A stretch of DNA of 64,000 nucleotides from positions 186,001 to 250,000 of the forward strand of contig CBDASJ010000024.1 in assembly GCA_965199555.1 (NCBI GenBank). The letters run 5' to 3'. Below, piece after piece: positions 38,166-47,702 of the stretch. The position numbers were made by a program, and so were the translations under genes. How positions within the stretch are numbered: position 1 is the first letter of the stretch; each line of letters opens with the position of its first letter. Below the pieces are notes generated by a model, which saw nothing but the letters and a program-made list of their open reading frames with translations, ran no database searches and was not told the DNA's origin. Origin of the DNA: LMUY01 sp965199555. GTDB taxonomy: Bacteria; Pseudomonadota; Alphaproteobacteria; Acetobacterales; Acetobacteraceae.

Positions 38166-38204
38166 TCGGGGTGAGGGTGGCCGGCACGGTTGGCACGCCA
38201 AGCC

Positions 38205-39464
38205 ATGCGCATAGCCCTCGCCGGCCTCGGCACCGTGGGGGCCGGCGTACTCCACCTGCTGCACCGCAACGCCGCGCTGGTCGCAGCGCGCGCCGGGCAG
38301 CCGATCACCGTGGCCGCCGTGTCCGCCCGCGACCGCACCCGCGACCGTGGGCTGCCGCTGGACGGCATCCATTGGGCGGACGACCCGCTGGACCTCGCCA
38401 CATTGCCCGGCATCGACGCGGTGGTGGAACTGATCGGCGGTGCGGACGGCGCGGCGCGGGCGCTCGTCACCGCGGCGCTGCAACACGGCCGCCCGGTCGT
38501 CACCGCCAACAAGGCGCTGATCGCCCTGCACGGTGCCACCCTGCCGCGCACCGCGCCCCTCGCGTTCGAGGCGGCGGTGGCGGGCGGCATCCCGGTCATC
38601 AAGGCGTTGCGCGAAGGGCTGTCGGCGAACCGGATCACCCGCGTGGCCGGCATCCTCAACGGCACCTGCAACTACATCCTGACCGCCATGCGCGACCAGA
38701 AGCGGGAGTTCGCCGACGTGCTCGCCGAAGCGCAGGCGCTGGGCTATGCGGAGGCGGACCCTGCCACCGACATCGACGGGATCGACGCCGCGCACAAGCT
38801 GGCGATCCTGGCGGCGCTGGCGTTCGGCCACCCGGTGCGGTTCGACGCCGTCTATGTCGAGGGCATCCGCGGCGTCAGTGCGCTGGACATCGTGTCCGCC
38901 GAGGAGCTCGGCTACCGCATCAAGCTGCTGGGCATCGCCCGGCGCGTGCCCGGCGGCGTGGAAGCGCGCGTCCATCCGTGCATGGTGCGGGCGGATGCGC
39001 CGATCGCCCGGGTGGACGGCGTGTTCAACGCGGTGGTGGCCGAGGGCGACGCGGTGGGGCGCCTTGTGCTGGAGGGCAGGGGCGCCGGGGCGGACCCCAC
39101 GGCCTCCGCTGTGGTCGCCGACCTGATCGACCTGGCGCGAAACCGCCTCACCCCGGTGTGGGGACAGGACTCGCCGTCCGACGACGCGGTCGTGCCGATG
39201 AGCGAGCATCTCGGCGCCTATTACCTGCGCCTGATGGTGGCGGACCGCCCGGGCGTGATCGCCGACGTGGCGGCGATCCTGCGCGACCACGGCGTGTCCC
39301 TGCAATCCATGTTGCAGCATGGCCGCAGCCCCGCCGCCTCCGTCGCCGTGGTGCTGGTGACGCACGAGGTGCGGGAGCACGCGATGCGCGCCGCGCTGGA
39401 CCGCATCGCCGCACTGGATGCGGTGCTGGAACCGCCCGCCTTGATTCGAATCGAGCTTGGCTGA
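38205..39464 (+). CDS. hom: Homoserine dehydrogenase
   Basis: 419-residue NAD(P)-dependent enzyme reducing aspartate semialdehyde to homoserine, the branch point to threonine and methionine. GLGTVGAGVL nucleotide loop, TANKALIALHG, GGIPVIKALREGLSANRITRVAGILNGTCNYIL (catalytic motif) and EADPATDIDG are all present. The C-terminal ACT regulatory domain (DRPGVIADVAAILRDHGVSLQSML) suggests threonine feedback. ATG 38205 is preferred; an upstream TTG adds five residues. The CCCTCTCC repeats lie just upstream. glpX follows after 12 bp. Confidence 0.94.
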   Translation: MRIALAGLGTVGAGVLHLLHRNAALVAARAGQPITVAAVSARDRTRDRGLPLDGIHWADDPLDLATLPGIDAVVELIGGADGAARALVTAALQHGRPVVTANKALIALHGATLPRTAPLAFEAAVAGGIPVIKALREGLSANRITRVAGILNGTCNYILTAMRDQKREFADVLAEAQALGYAEADPATDIDGIDAAHKLAILAALAFGHPVRFDAVYVEGIRGVSALDIVSAEELGYRIKLLGIARRVPGGVEARVHPCMVRADAPIARVDGVFNAVVAEGDAVGRLVLEGRGAGADPTASAVVADLIDLARNRLTPVWGQDSPSDDAVVPMSEHLGAYYLRLMVADRPGVIADVAAILRDHGVSLQSMLQHGRSPAASVAVVLVTHEVREHAMRAALDRIAALDAVLEPPALIRIELG

Positions 39465-39476
39465 GAAGGATTGCCC

Positions 39477-40460
<984 letters not shown>

Positions 40461-40482
40461 GGCCCGCGCGGCCCTCAACCAA

Positions 40483-40503
40483 CCCTGTCCCAAAGGCAGA
40501 GGG
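40483..40503. repeat. Decayed copy of CCCTCTCC palindrome
   Basis: CCCTGTCC-CAAAG-GCAGAGGG between glpX and recJ: same position of arms and flanks (AACC before the arm) as the other family members, with mismatches. Confidence 0.5.
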
Positions 40504-40515
40504 AACGTCCCGCCC

Positions 40516-42294
40516 GTGAACGCCATCCCGCCCGCGCCGCCCGCCCTGGGCGTCGCACGGTCGATCACCGGCCGGCGCTGGACCTGGCGCGGCGGGAGCG
40601 AGCGGAGCGGCCTGCTGGTGGCCCAGCGTGCCGACGTGCCGGAGATCGTCGGCAGCCTGCTTGCGGCGCGCGGGGTGCCGGTGGAGGCGGTGGCCGACTT
40701 CCTTGCCCCCACCTTGCGGGCGCTGCTGCCCGACCCGTCCGTGCTGGCGGACATGGATGTCGCCGCAGATCGCCTCGCCCACGCGGTGCGCGCCGGCGAA
40801 ACCGTGGGGGTGTTCGGCGACTACGACGTGGACGGCGCCTGCTCCGCCGCCATCGTCACTCTGGTGCTGCGCAGCCTGGGGTGCCGGGTTCTGACGCACG
40901 TGCCGGACCGCATCCTGGAAGGCTACGGCCCCAACGCCCCGGCCCTGCGGGCGCTTGCGGCGCAGGGGGCGACGTTGGTGGTGTGCGTGGATTGCGGCAC
41001 CGCGGCGGCCGAGGCGCTGTCCGCCCTGGCCGGCCTGGCCGACGTGCTGGTGCTGGACCACCACAAGGCGGAGGGGCCACCGCCGCCCGTGCTGGCCACG
41101 GTGAACCCGAACCGGCTGGACGACCGCTCCGGCTTGCGCGGCCTGTGCGCCGCGGGCGTCGCCTTCCTGGCGGCCGTTGCCACCTTGCGCGCGTTACGGC
41201 GCGCTGGCTGGTTCGCCACCCGGGCGGAGCCGGATCTGCGCGGCATGCTCGACCTGGTGGCCTTGGCAACGGTGTGCGACGTCATGCCGCTGGTGGGCAT
41301 CAACCGCGCGTTCGTGGCGCAAGGCTTGCGGGTCATGGCCCGCCGCGACCGGCCCGGCATCGCCGCCCTGCTGGAGGTCGCCGCCGCCAAGGACCAGCCC
41401 AATGCCGGCACACTGGGCTGGGCGCTCGGCCCGCGGATCAACGCCGCCGGCCGCATCGACGAGGCCGGGCTCGGGCTGCGGCTGCTGTTGAGCGAGGACC
41501 CGGTGGAAGCGCGTGGGCTCGCCACCCGATTGGACCAGGTGAACCGCGACCGGCAGGAGCTGGAAGCCGCGGTGATGGAGGCGGCGCACGAGGCCGCCCA
41601 CGCCCAGGCGGATGCCGGCCGTCCTGTGCTGCTGGTGCACGGCGCCGGCTGGCACCCCGGGGTGGTGGGCATCATCGCCGGGCGCATCAAGCAGCGGCAG
41701 AACCGCCCCGCCTTGGCCGGTGCGCTGGCGGACGGCGTGGTTAAGGGCTCGGGCCGGTCGGTCGAGGGGGTCGATCTGGGCGCCGCGGTGCTGGAGGCAC
41801 GCCGCGACGGCCTGCTCGTCACCGGCGGCGGCCACGCCATGGCGGCGGGGTTCAGCCTGCCGGCCAGCCGGTTGGACGCGTTCCACGCCTTTTTGGGGGA
41901 CCGGCTGGCCCACGCTGCCGCTTATCCGCGGGTGCCCGACCTGGCGGTGGAGGCAGCCGTCGGCGTGGCCGGCGCCACGGTGTCGCTGGCCGAGCAGATC
42001 GCCCGGCTGGCGCCGTTCGGGGCGGGCAACGAGGAGCCGGTCATTGCCTTGCAACAGGCCCGCGTGGTGCGCGCCGACTGGATCGGCCGCGACGGCGCCA
42101 CGTTGCGGGCCTTTGTCGAGGGCGAAGGCGGCGGCCGCATGAAGGCGATGGCGTTCCGGGCGGCCGACACCCCGCTGGGCCAGGCGCTCGCCACGCCGGG
42201 CACGCCCTTGCACCTGGCGGGCCATCTGCGCGCCGAGGCGTGGAACGGTATCGTGACGGCCTGCTTCGTCGTGAGTGACGCCGCCGTGGCTTGA
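40516..42294 (+). CDS. recJ: Single-stranded-DNA-specific exonuclease RecJ
   Basis: 592-residue DHH-family 5'-3' ssDNA exonuclease used in recombination and mismatch repair. DYDVDG (Asp102/104/106), VVCVDCG and LDHHKAEG (residues 181-183 DHH) are the catalytic motifs. The DHHA1 part has GAGWHPGVVGIIAGRIK and GSGRSVEGVDL, and GGGHAMAAGFSL is near the C-terminal third. GTG start. It follows glpX, and the tRNA-Glu gene lies 36 bp downstream. All domains are present. Confidence 0.95.
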   Translation: MNAIPPAPPALGVARSITGRRWTWRGGSERSGLLVAQRADVPEIVGSLLAARGVPVEAVADFLAPTLRALLPDPSVLADMDVAADRLAHAVRAGETVGVFGDYDVDGACSAAIVTLVLRSLGCRVLTHVPDRILEGYGPNAPALRALAAQGATLVVCVDCGTAAAEALSALAGLADVLVLDHHKAEGPPPPVLATVNPNRLDDRSGLRGLCAAGVAFLAAVATLRALRRAGWFATRAEPDLRGMLDLVALATVCDVMPLVGINRAFVAQGLRVMARRDRPGIAALLEVAAAKDQPNAGTLGWALGPRINAAGRIDEAGLGLRLLLSEDPVEARGLATRLDQVNRDRQELEAAVMEAAHEAAHAQADAGRPVLLVHGAGWHPGVVGIIAGRIKQRQNRPALAGALADGVVKGSGRSVEGVDLGAAVLEARRDGLLVTGGGHAMAAGFSLPASRLDAFHAFLGDRLAHAAAYPRVPDLAVEAAVGVAGATVSLAEQIARLAPFGAGNEEPVIALQQARVVRADWIGRDGATLRAFVEGEGGGRMKAMAFRAADTPLGQALATPGTPLHLAGHLRAEAWNGIVTACFVVSDAAVA

Positions 42295-42330
42295 CCGGCG
42301 ATGCCGACGCGGGCACACGGTCATCCAGCG

Positions 42331-42406
42331 GTCCCGTTCGTCTAGAGGCCTAGGACACGGCCCTTTCAAGGCTGTAACACGGGTTCGAATCCCGTACGGG
42401 GCACCA
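42331..42406 (+). tRNA. tRNA-Glu (anticodon TTC)
   Basis: Cloverleaf read by hand: acceptor GTCCCGT pairs with ACGGGGC. D-arm is GTCTAGAGGCCTAGGAC. Anticodon stem CGGCC/GGCTG has loop CTTTCAA, anticodon TTC (decodes GAA/GAG). T-arm is CGGGTTCGAATCCCG. The 3' CCA is encoded. Downstream of recJ. Confidence 0.97.
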
Positions 42407-42549
42407 GGTTCCGGGTGGCATGAGATGTCCGGCCGGCTGCTTGACGCTCCAGCCCGCATTCGGCCGTCCGACCACGCTGCTTGGGAAAGGTCGCCGGCAG
42501 CGCGTGATCGAAGGGGCAAGTGCATGCGGGTCAACGACGCGGCGACTGC

Positions 42550-42993
42550 ATGATGGCTCGCTTGTTTGGGCGGCGACCGCTGGGCTGTTGCGTTCTGGCG
42601 GGGGTGGTTTTGGCCGGGGGCGCGGTTGGCGCGGCGCCGTCGCCGGAGCTGTCCGCCACGACGTTGTACTCCACAACGGTTCACGGCTGCCAGGCGGTTG
42701 ACCTGGCGACGTGGCAGCACCCGACCCGGACCGTGCTACAGGCAGCCAAAGTGCCGCTCAAAAAGGTCCAGTTGTGCAATGACGGCCGGTTCCCGGTGTT
42801 CACGGTCGATCTGCCGTACGACGTCGACGGGCCGAACGACCGCCTGCTGCACAAGCTGTATGCCGATCTGGCAGATGCCAACGGCTTCTGGTCCTACGCC
42901 CTGGTGGATTTGCCAGACGCGGTGGTCATCACCGTCGCCGCGGACAAGCCGAGCCGCACCCTGTCCCCGGCCTATGAGAGTTTCCACGATTGA
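42550..42993 (+). CDS. Small secreted hypothetical protein
   Basis: 147 residues: N-terminal signal peptide (about 1-30, hydrophobic CCVLAGVVLAGGAVGAA), then a compact mature domain. It has two Cys (STTVHGCQAV and VQLCNDGRF) that could form a disulfide, and an FTVDLPYDVDGPNDRLLHKLYADL helix region. Either ATG 42550 or 42553 may start; ribosome site weak. No family recognised. Located after tRNA-Glu, so it could mark a tRNA-adjacent insertion, though no integrase or repeat is visible. Confidence 0.6.
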   Translation: MMARLFGRRPLGCCVLAGVVLAGGAVGAAPSPELSATTLYSTTVHGCQAVDLATWQHPTRTVLQAAKVPLKKVQLCNDGRFPVFTVDLPYDVDGPNDRLLHKLYADLADANGFWSYALVDLPDAVVITVAADKPSRTLSPAYESFHD

Positions 42994-43047
42994 TCGGCAC
43001 GGCTGGGACGCGCCTGGGCCTCTGGACGTAGCACGCGGCAGCCCGGC

Positions 43048-43803
43048 TCAGCGCTCCAGCACCCAGACCGGCCAGCCTTCCGCCACGCTCGCATCCGGGC
43101 GCGGGATGGCCAGGCCAGGAACCGTCCAGGGCAGCTTGCACCAGGGGCTGCGCCGGTCGGATAGGAGACGGTCGGCCACGTCGTCGAACAGGTCCGGATC
43201 GGACTTGGCCCGCCACAAGGCGCGCGACAGCTTGTAGTCCGCGGCGTATTCGGCCCAGGACGCGAAGGATCGCTGCACGTCGGCGGCCATGTCCGTCAGG
43301 TAGCGCCACGCCGCCGCCGGCTCCAACCAGTTCAGCAGCAGGCCGGACCGGGCCAGCATGGCCGCCCGCGCCGCGTCGAAGCCCAGCAGCACGCCGCCAC
43401 GCACGCCGTGCCAGTCCGCCTGCACGACGTCCAGGCGCCACAGCTCCTCCAGAGCGTCCGGGTCATCCCGCCCGGCCCGCCGCAGCTCCTGCCGCCGGGC
43501 CTCCAGCGCGGGGGGGGGGGGCAGCAAGCAATGTTCGCGGATGCGGATGCGATGCGGGATGCGATGGCCTTCCCGGCCCAGCCAATCCAGCGTTTGCACC
43601 AAATCCGCCGCGCTGCCGACGGACCAGTCCCGCGCGCACATCTCTGCCAGATCCCGCTGCAGATCGGCCGTGACCACGGGCATCGCGTCCACCGGCATGT
43701 CGTGCTGGACGTGATAGGGTGCGCCCAGGGCGTAGGCCCAGGATTGGGCTGGGGTCCAGCCCAGGTCGGGCTCGGAGATCACGGGCGGAAGCCGGCCACT
43801 CAT
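43048..43803 (-). CDS. DUF1266 domain protein with a 12-C homopolymer
   Basis: About 251 residues. WTPAQSWAYALGA near the N-terminus and the GGVLLGFDAARAAMLARSGLLLNWLEPAAAWRYLTDMA segment match DUF1266 (E. coli YbeR/YbeU type). Function unknown. The ATG at 43803 follows ACGGAGAAA. The gene contains 12 consecutive C on its own strand (43510-43521), giving four Pro in LLPPPPAL; slippage there would frameshift it. The downstream part looks intact in this frame. Lies beside a membrane-anchored protein as in ybe loci. Confidence 0.8.
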   Translation of the reverse strand: MSGRLPPVISEPDLGWTPAQSWAYALGAPYHVQHDMPVDAMPVVTADLQRDLAEMCARDWSVGSAADLVQTLDWLGREGHRIPHRIRIREHCLLPPPPALEARRQELRRAGRDDPDALEELWRLDVVQADWHGVRGGVLLGFDAARAAMLARSGLLLNWLEPAAAWRYLTDMAADVQRSFASWAEYAADYKLSRALWRAKSDPDLFDDVADRLLSDRRSPWCKLPWTVPGLAIPRPDASVAEGWPVWVLER

Positions 43804-43882
43804 CGCGCTGGTTTCTCCGTTTCGCAAGCGTTTATCGGGGACACGCGGTCGGGCACCCGGACGTCCAGGGGCGTAGCGGGCC

Positions 43883-44665
43883 TCACGGGCTCCACAGCGC
43901 CATCGCGACCGCCACAAGAAACACCAGGATGACCAGTTGCCCGCTCCATCCCAGCCGCTGCCGCCAGCGTTCCACCGGGCGCGGCAGGAAGGAGGGGCGC
44001 TTGAGCACCGAGTTCGCCACGGTGATCGGGCCGTGCACGGCGTCCCGCAGGGCAGCCAGGCTGCGCGCGTCCAGCCGGTCGAGCAGGAACCGGCCTCGTT
44101 GCAGCAACTGGTCCATCACCGCGCGGGCTTGCCGCTTCTGCGCGTCATCCAGCACGGGCGGCGTGGGCTTTGCGGCAGAACGGGCCAGCACCGCGGCCGC
44201 CACCGGGTTGCCGGATTGCGCCGCCGCCGTCAGTTCGGCGAACCAGTCCTCCGCTGCCACGCGGGCCAGCACCTCCCGGTGCCAGTCCGCATCGTCGGCG
44301 GCCGCCGGGCTGGCCTGGTCGCGCCAACCGAAGCGCTCCGCCATGTGGCGGAACAACGCGGGCGGCACGGTCGGGTCCAATGCGACGGTGCGAAACAGCT
44401 CCTCGCCCACGGCGGCGGGCAGGCCGTTCGGCGTTCCGTCCGCGAACAAACCCTCCACCAATGCGATCGCGCCGTCCGTGTTCCCCACCCGGCGCAGCGC
44501 CGCGAGCGATCGTGTGAAGCCGGCCACCGTGTCCGGCCGGGCGCCAGGCAGCGGCCGGTGTTCGAAGCCGGGGCCGGCGACGCCGCTCACCGGCGCGGAC
44601 CTGGCTGTGCAGCCCCTGCCGCCGCAAGGGCGCGTGTCGGGGCGGGCAGCGGGGCATGGAACCAC
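43883..44665 (-). CDS. Membrane-anchored hypothetical protein (J-protein-like neighbour of DUF1266)
   Basis: About 260 residues from a GTG; the N-terminal ~45 residues (Pro/Gly/Arg-rich) look non-coding, so the true start is uncertain. The body is helical repeats: SLAALRRVGNTDGAIALVEGLF, LFRHMAERFGWRD and WHREVLARVAAEDWFAEL. A C-terminal tail anchor (QLVILVFLVAVAMALW) ends it. The FGW helix and tail anchor recall E. coli DjlB/DjlC co-chaperone C-termini, which sit next to DUF1266 genes. No HPD J-domain motif is visible in any frame upstream, so it may be a truncated or diverged relative. Confidence 0.55.
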   Translation of the reverse strand: MVPCPAARPDTRPCGGRGCTARSAPVSGVAGPGFEHRPLPGARPDTVAGFTRSLAALRRVGNTDGAIALVEGLFADGTPNGLPAAVGEELFRTVALDPTVPPALFRHMAERFGWRDQASPAAADDADWHREVLARVAAEDWFAELTAAAQSGNPVAAAVLARSAAKPTPPVLDDAQKRQARAVMDQLLQRGRFLLDRLDARSLAALRDAVHGPITVANSVLKRPSFLPRPVERWRQRLGWSGQLVILVFLVAVAMALWSP

Positions 44666-44854
44666 GGTCGCATCGTCTTCACCACATCATTGCCCTGCCA
44701 GCATCCCGTGCCCTGTTCCCCCGGACTGCCCTTCCGGTCAAACGTTGTTGCGTCTGGTGCGTGCTGGTTCCCCGGGGGCTTATGGCGGCGCAGGGCCGAT
44801 CGCCTTCCAGGCGACCATGTTGCGCCGCAGCATGAAGCGGGTGTATCTGCCAAC

Positions 44855-46069
44855 ATGACGCATCAGCCAATGGCGACCGCGACCCGCACCCCTGCCGCGC
44901 TCCCGGCTGCACGCGCGGACCATCGGCTCGCCCTGTTCTCGTTGGCCACGGGCGGCTTCGCGATCGGCACCACCGAATTTGCCTCGATGAGCCTGTTGCC
45001 GCAGCTTTCCGCCGGGCTGGGTGTCGATGAGCCGACGGCCAGCCACATGATCAGCGCCTATGCCCTCGGTGTCGTGGTTGGCGCGCCGATCATCGCGGTG
45101 GTCGGTGCCAAGCTGCCGAAGCGGACGCTGCTGATCGGGCTGATGGCATTCTTTGCCTTGGCCAATTTGTGTTCCGCGCTGGCCCCCAGCTTTGGTTGGA
45201 TGCTGGTGTTCCGCTTCGTCAGCGGGCTACCGCATGGTGCGTTCTTCGGCGTGGGCGCCCTGGTGGCCGCCTCGCTGGTCCCGCGCGAACGGCGCACCCA
45301 GGCGGTCGGGCGCATGATGCTGGGCTTGACCGTGGCGACCATCATGGGCGTGCCGCTGGCCAACATCGTCGGCCAATGGGCCGGCTGGCGCTGGGGCTTC
45401 GTCATCGTGACGGCCTTGGCGCTGCTGACCGCGCTGCTGACCCTGCTGTTCGTGCCGCATGTGGGGGCTGACGCGGGTGTCAACCCGCTGCATGAACTCC
45501 GCGCCCTCAAGCGCAGCCAGGTCTGGCTCACCCTCGGCACGGGCGCGATCGGCTTTGGCGGCGTGTTCGCCGTCTACACCTATGTCGCAGCGACCTTGAC
45601 GCAGGTGACGGGCGCTTCGGGCGCCATGGTTCCGGTCGCCCTCGCCATCTTCGGTGCCGGCATGACGCTGGGCACGGTGGTTTGTGCCTGGGGCGCCGAC
45701 CGGGCGCTGATGCCGACCGCCGGTCTCACGCTGGCCTTCACCGTCGTCGCCCTGGCCTTCTATCCGCTGGCCGCGCCGCATCTGTGGTCCATGCTGCTGA
45801 TCGTGCTGCTGATCGGCGGGGGCGTCGGGCTGGGCAGCGTGTTGCAGACCCGGCTGATGGACGTGGCGGGCGAGGGCCAGACCCTTGCGGCCGCGCTCAA
45901 CCACTCCGCCTTCAACACGGCCAACGCGATCGGCCCCTGGCTCGGCGGCATCGCGATCGCCGCCGGCTATGGCTGGACGTCCACGGGCCTGGTGGGCGTG
46001 GGGCTGGGCCTGGGCGGTCTGGCGATCTGGGCGGTATCCGCCATGCTCGAGGCGAAACAGCGGCGCTGA
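44855..46069 (+). CDS. MFS transporter, DHA1/AraJ-type efflux
   Basis: 404-residue, 12-TM carrier. FSLATGGFAIGTTEFASMSLLPQLSAGLGV in TM1 and GVVVGAPIIAVVGAKLPKRTLLIGLM (motif A) match the AraJ/PbuE/sugar-efflux group. ATIMGVPLANIVGQWAGWRWGFVIV is the antiporter-like motif. Substrate unknown; arabinose, purine or drug efflux are the family options. ATG 44855 is preferred (ATG 44870 is also in frame). Convergent with a GMC oxidoreductase; a short hairpin overlaps its stop. Confidence 0.87.
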   Translation: MTHQPMATATRTPAALPAARADHRLALFSLATGGFAIGTTEFASMSLLPQLSAGLGVDEPTASHMISAYALGVVVGAPIIAVVGAKLPKRTLLIGLMAFFALANLCSALAPSFGWMLVFRFVSGLPHGAFFGVGALVAASLVPRERRTQAVGRMMLGLTVATIMGVPLANIVGQWAGWRWGFVIVTALALLTALLTLLFVPHVGADAGVNPLHELRALKRSQVWLTLGTGAIGFGGVFAVYTYVAATLTQVTGASGAMVPVALAIFGAGMTLGTVVCAWGADRALMPTAGLTLAFTVVALAFYPLAAPHLWSMLLIVLLIGGGVGLGSVLQTRLMDVAGEGQTLAAALNHSAFNTANAIGPWLGGIAIAAGYGWTSTGLVGVGLGLGGLAIWAVSAMLEAKQRR

Positions 46070-46083
46070 CGTCCACAGCGCCG
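46061..46083. terminator. Hairpin spanning stop of MFS gene
   Basis: CGGCGCTG / CAGCGCCG arms (8 bp, 7-nt loop) over the stop codon, between convergent MFS and GMC genes. Confidence 0.4.
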
Positions 46084-46090
46084 TGCCGCG

Positions 46091-47662
46091 TCAGGCAAGG
46101 CGCGTCTTGATGTGGTCGGCGACGCGCAGTGCATTGGCGATGATGGTCAGGGTGGGGTTCACCGCGCCGATCGACGGGAAGAAGCTCGCGTCCGCCACAT
46201 ACAGATTGTCCAGTTCGTGCGTGCGGCAATCGAGGTTCAGCACCGACGTCTTCGGGTCCATGCCGAAGCGACAGGTTCCGGCCTGGTGGGCCGTGCCACC
46301 GATCGGGATGTCCTTGCCCAGGTAAAGGCTGCGCTCCAGCAGGTGGCGGTGGGCGCCGACCGGCTCCATCAGGCCTTCCAGCTTGTGCTTCAGCCGGCTG
46401 GCCGCCTGCTCGTTGCCTTCGGTAATGTCCAGCACGACCTTGCCGCCATCGTAGTAGATGCGGTTTTCCCGCCGCGGCAGGTCCTCGCTTTGCAGCCAGA
46501 AATCCATCGAGTGCCCGGCCATCTTGTCGAACGGCATTTCTGGCACCCAGCCGAGCCAAGATGGCAATGCCTCCCCCCTGATCTGCTCGCCGTGCGAGGT
46601 GGCGCACATCTGGATCAAGCCCATCGGGAACTGCCAGTCCTTGTCGCCAAAATAGAAGTCGCTCAGCGCCAGCGTCTTCTGGAACACGGTGTGGTTCGGT
46701 TCCTTCAGCAGCGCCATCAGCACGCTCATGTTGTGCCGCATGTAGTTGCGGCCGACCTGGCCGGACGCGTTGGCCAGCCCGTGCGGATGCGCGTCGTTGG
46801 CCGAGCGCAGCAGCAACAGGGCGGAGCTGAGCGCACCGCAGGCCACCACGACGATGTCCGCCGAATACTGCTCCGTCTTGCCGTCGCGCTGCACCCGCAC
46901 GCCCGTCACCGCGTGGCCGGCCGGGTCGGTCAGCAGCGTTTCGGCATAGGCGCCGGTTAGCAGCGTGAAATTCGGATGTGTGGCAAGCGTCGGGTCGACG
47001 CAGATAACCTGCGCGTCCGCCTTGGCGTTGACCGCGCACGGGAAGCCGTCGAACGCGTCGCAGCGTATGCAGGGGCTGTACGTGGTGGCGCTGCCGTCCG
47101 GGTTCTGGTCCAGCTTGATGCCGAGCGGCAAGTGGAACGGGTGCAGGCCTTGCCCCACCAGGCTGTCGTTCAGCGCCTGGATGCGCGGCTCGTGCAGGAC
47201 CGGCGGATATGCGTACGGCTTGCTGGACCAGGGCTCGTTCGGGTCCTCGCCGCGTTGGCCGTGGACGTGGAACAGCGCCTCCGCCTCGCAGTAGTACGGC
47301 TCGAACACGTCGTAGCCGAGCGGCCAGGCGGGGGACACGCCGTCGGCATGCTGCAGGGCGCCGAAATCCCGCTCGCGCAAGCGGATCAGTGCGGCGCCAT
47401 ATACCTTGGAGTTGCCGCCGACGTAGTAGTGCAGGCCCGGATGGAACGATTTGCCGTCCTTGCCATACCAGGTGTCGGTCGCCTGGTAGCGGCCATCCAC
47501 GAAAACCGTCTTGGCGTCCCAGTTGTCGCGGGACCGGGGCAGGTAGCCGCCGCGTTCCAGCATCAGGATGCGTTTGCCGGTCGGCGCCAGCCGCTGCGCC
47601 AGCGTGCCCCCTCCGGGCCCGCTGCCGATGACGATCACGTCGTAATGGTCGCTCGATGCCAT
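46091..47662 (-). CDS. GMC-family FAD oxidoreductase
   Basis: 523-residue GMC (glucose-methanol-choline) oxidoreductase. The FAD loop reads VIVIGSGPGGGTLAQRLA, the second GMC block contains GLHYYVGGNSKVYGAAL, and the C-terminus has GTAHQAGTCRFGMD with the catalytic His region and NPTLTIIANALRVADHI. ATG 47662 (GGAAG upstream) is preferred over GTG 47671. No signal peptide, so probably cytosolic or membrane-associated. Paired with an SDR immediately upstream on the same strand, suggesting joint oxidation of an alcohol. Substrate unknown. Confidence 0.9.
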   Translation of the reverse strand: MASSDHYDVIVIGSGPGGGTLAQRLAPTGKRILMLERGGYLPRSRDNWDAKTVFVDGRYQATDTWYGKDGKSFHPGLHYYVGGNSKVYGAALIRLRERDFGALQHADGVSPAWPLGYDVFEPYYCEAEALFHVHGQRGEDPNEPWSSKPYAYPPVLHEPRIQALNDSLVGQGLHPFHLPLGIKLDQNPDGSATTYSPCIRCDAFDGFPCAVNAKADAQVICVDPTLATHPNFTLLTGAYAETLLTDPAGHAVTGVRVQRDGKTEQYSADIVVVACGALSSALLLLRSANDAHPHGLANASGQVGRNYMRHNMSVLMALLKEPNHTVFQKTLALSDFYFGDKDWQFPMGLIQMCATSHGEQIRGEALPSWLGWVPEMPFDKMAGHSMDFWLQSEDLPRRENRIYYDGGKVVLDITEGNEQAASRLKHKLEGLMEPVGAHRHLLERSLYLGKDIPIGGTAHQAGTCRFGMDPKTSVLNLDCRTHELDNLYVADASFFPSIGAVNPTLTIIANALRVADHIKTRLA

Positions 47663-47702
47663 GGGCGGCACTTCCTTCCAGTCGGTTCGCGTCGGGGTGA
47701 CG

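Noticed and set aside
42407..42549. tRNA-Glu as an integration site for a mobile element
   Set aside because: No repeat of the tRNA 3' end and no integrase were seen within the window, so no attachment site can be supported.
43937..44854. N-terminal extension of the AraJ-type MFS protein
   Set aside because: The extra ~300 residues are antisense to the DUF1266-neighbour gene and have no TM helices; ATG 44855 gives the standard 12-TM length.
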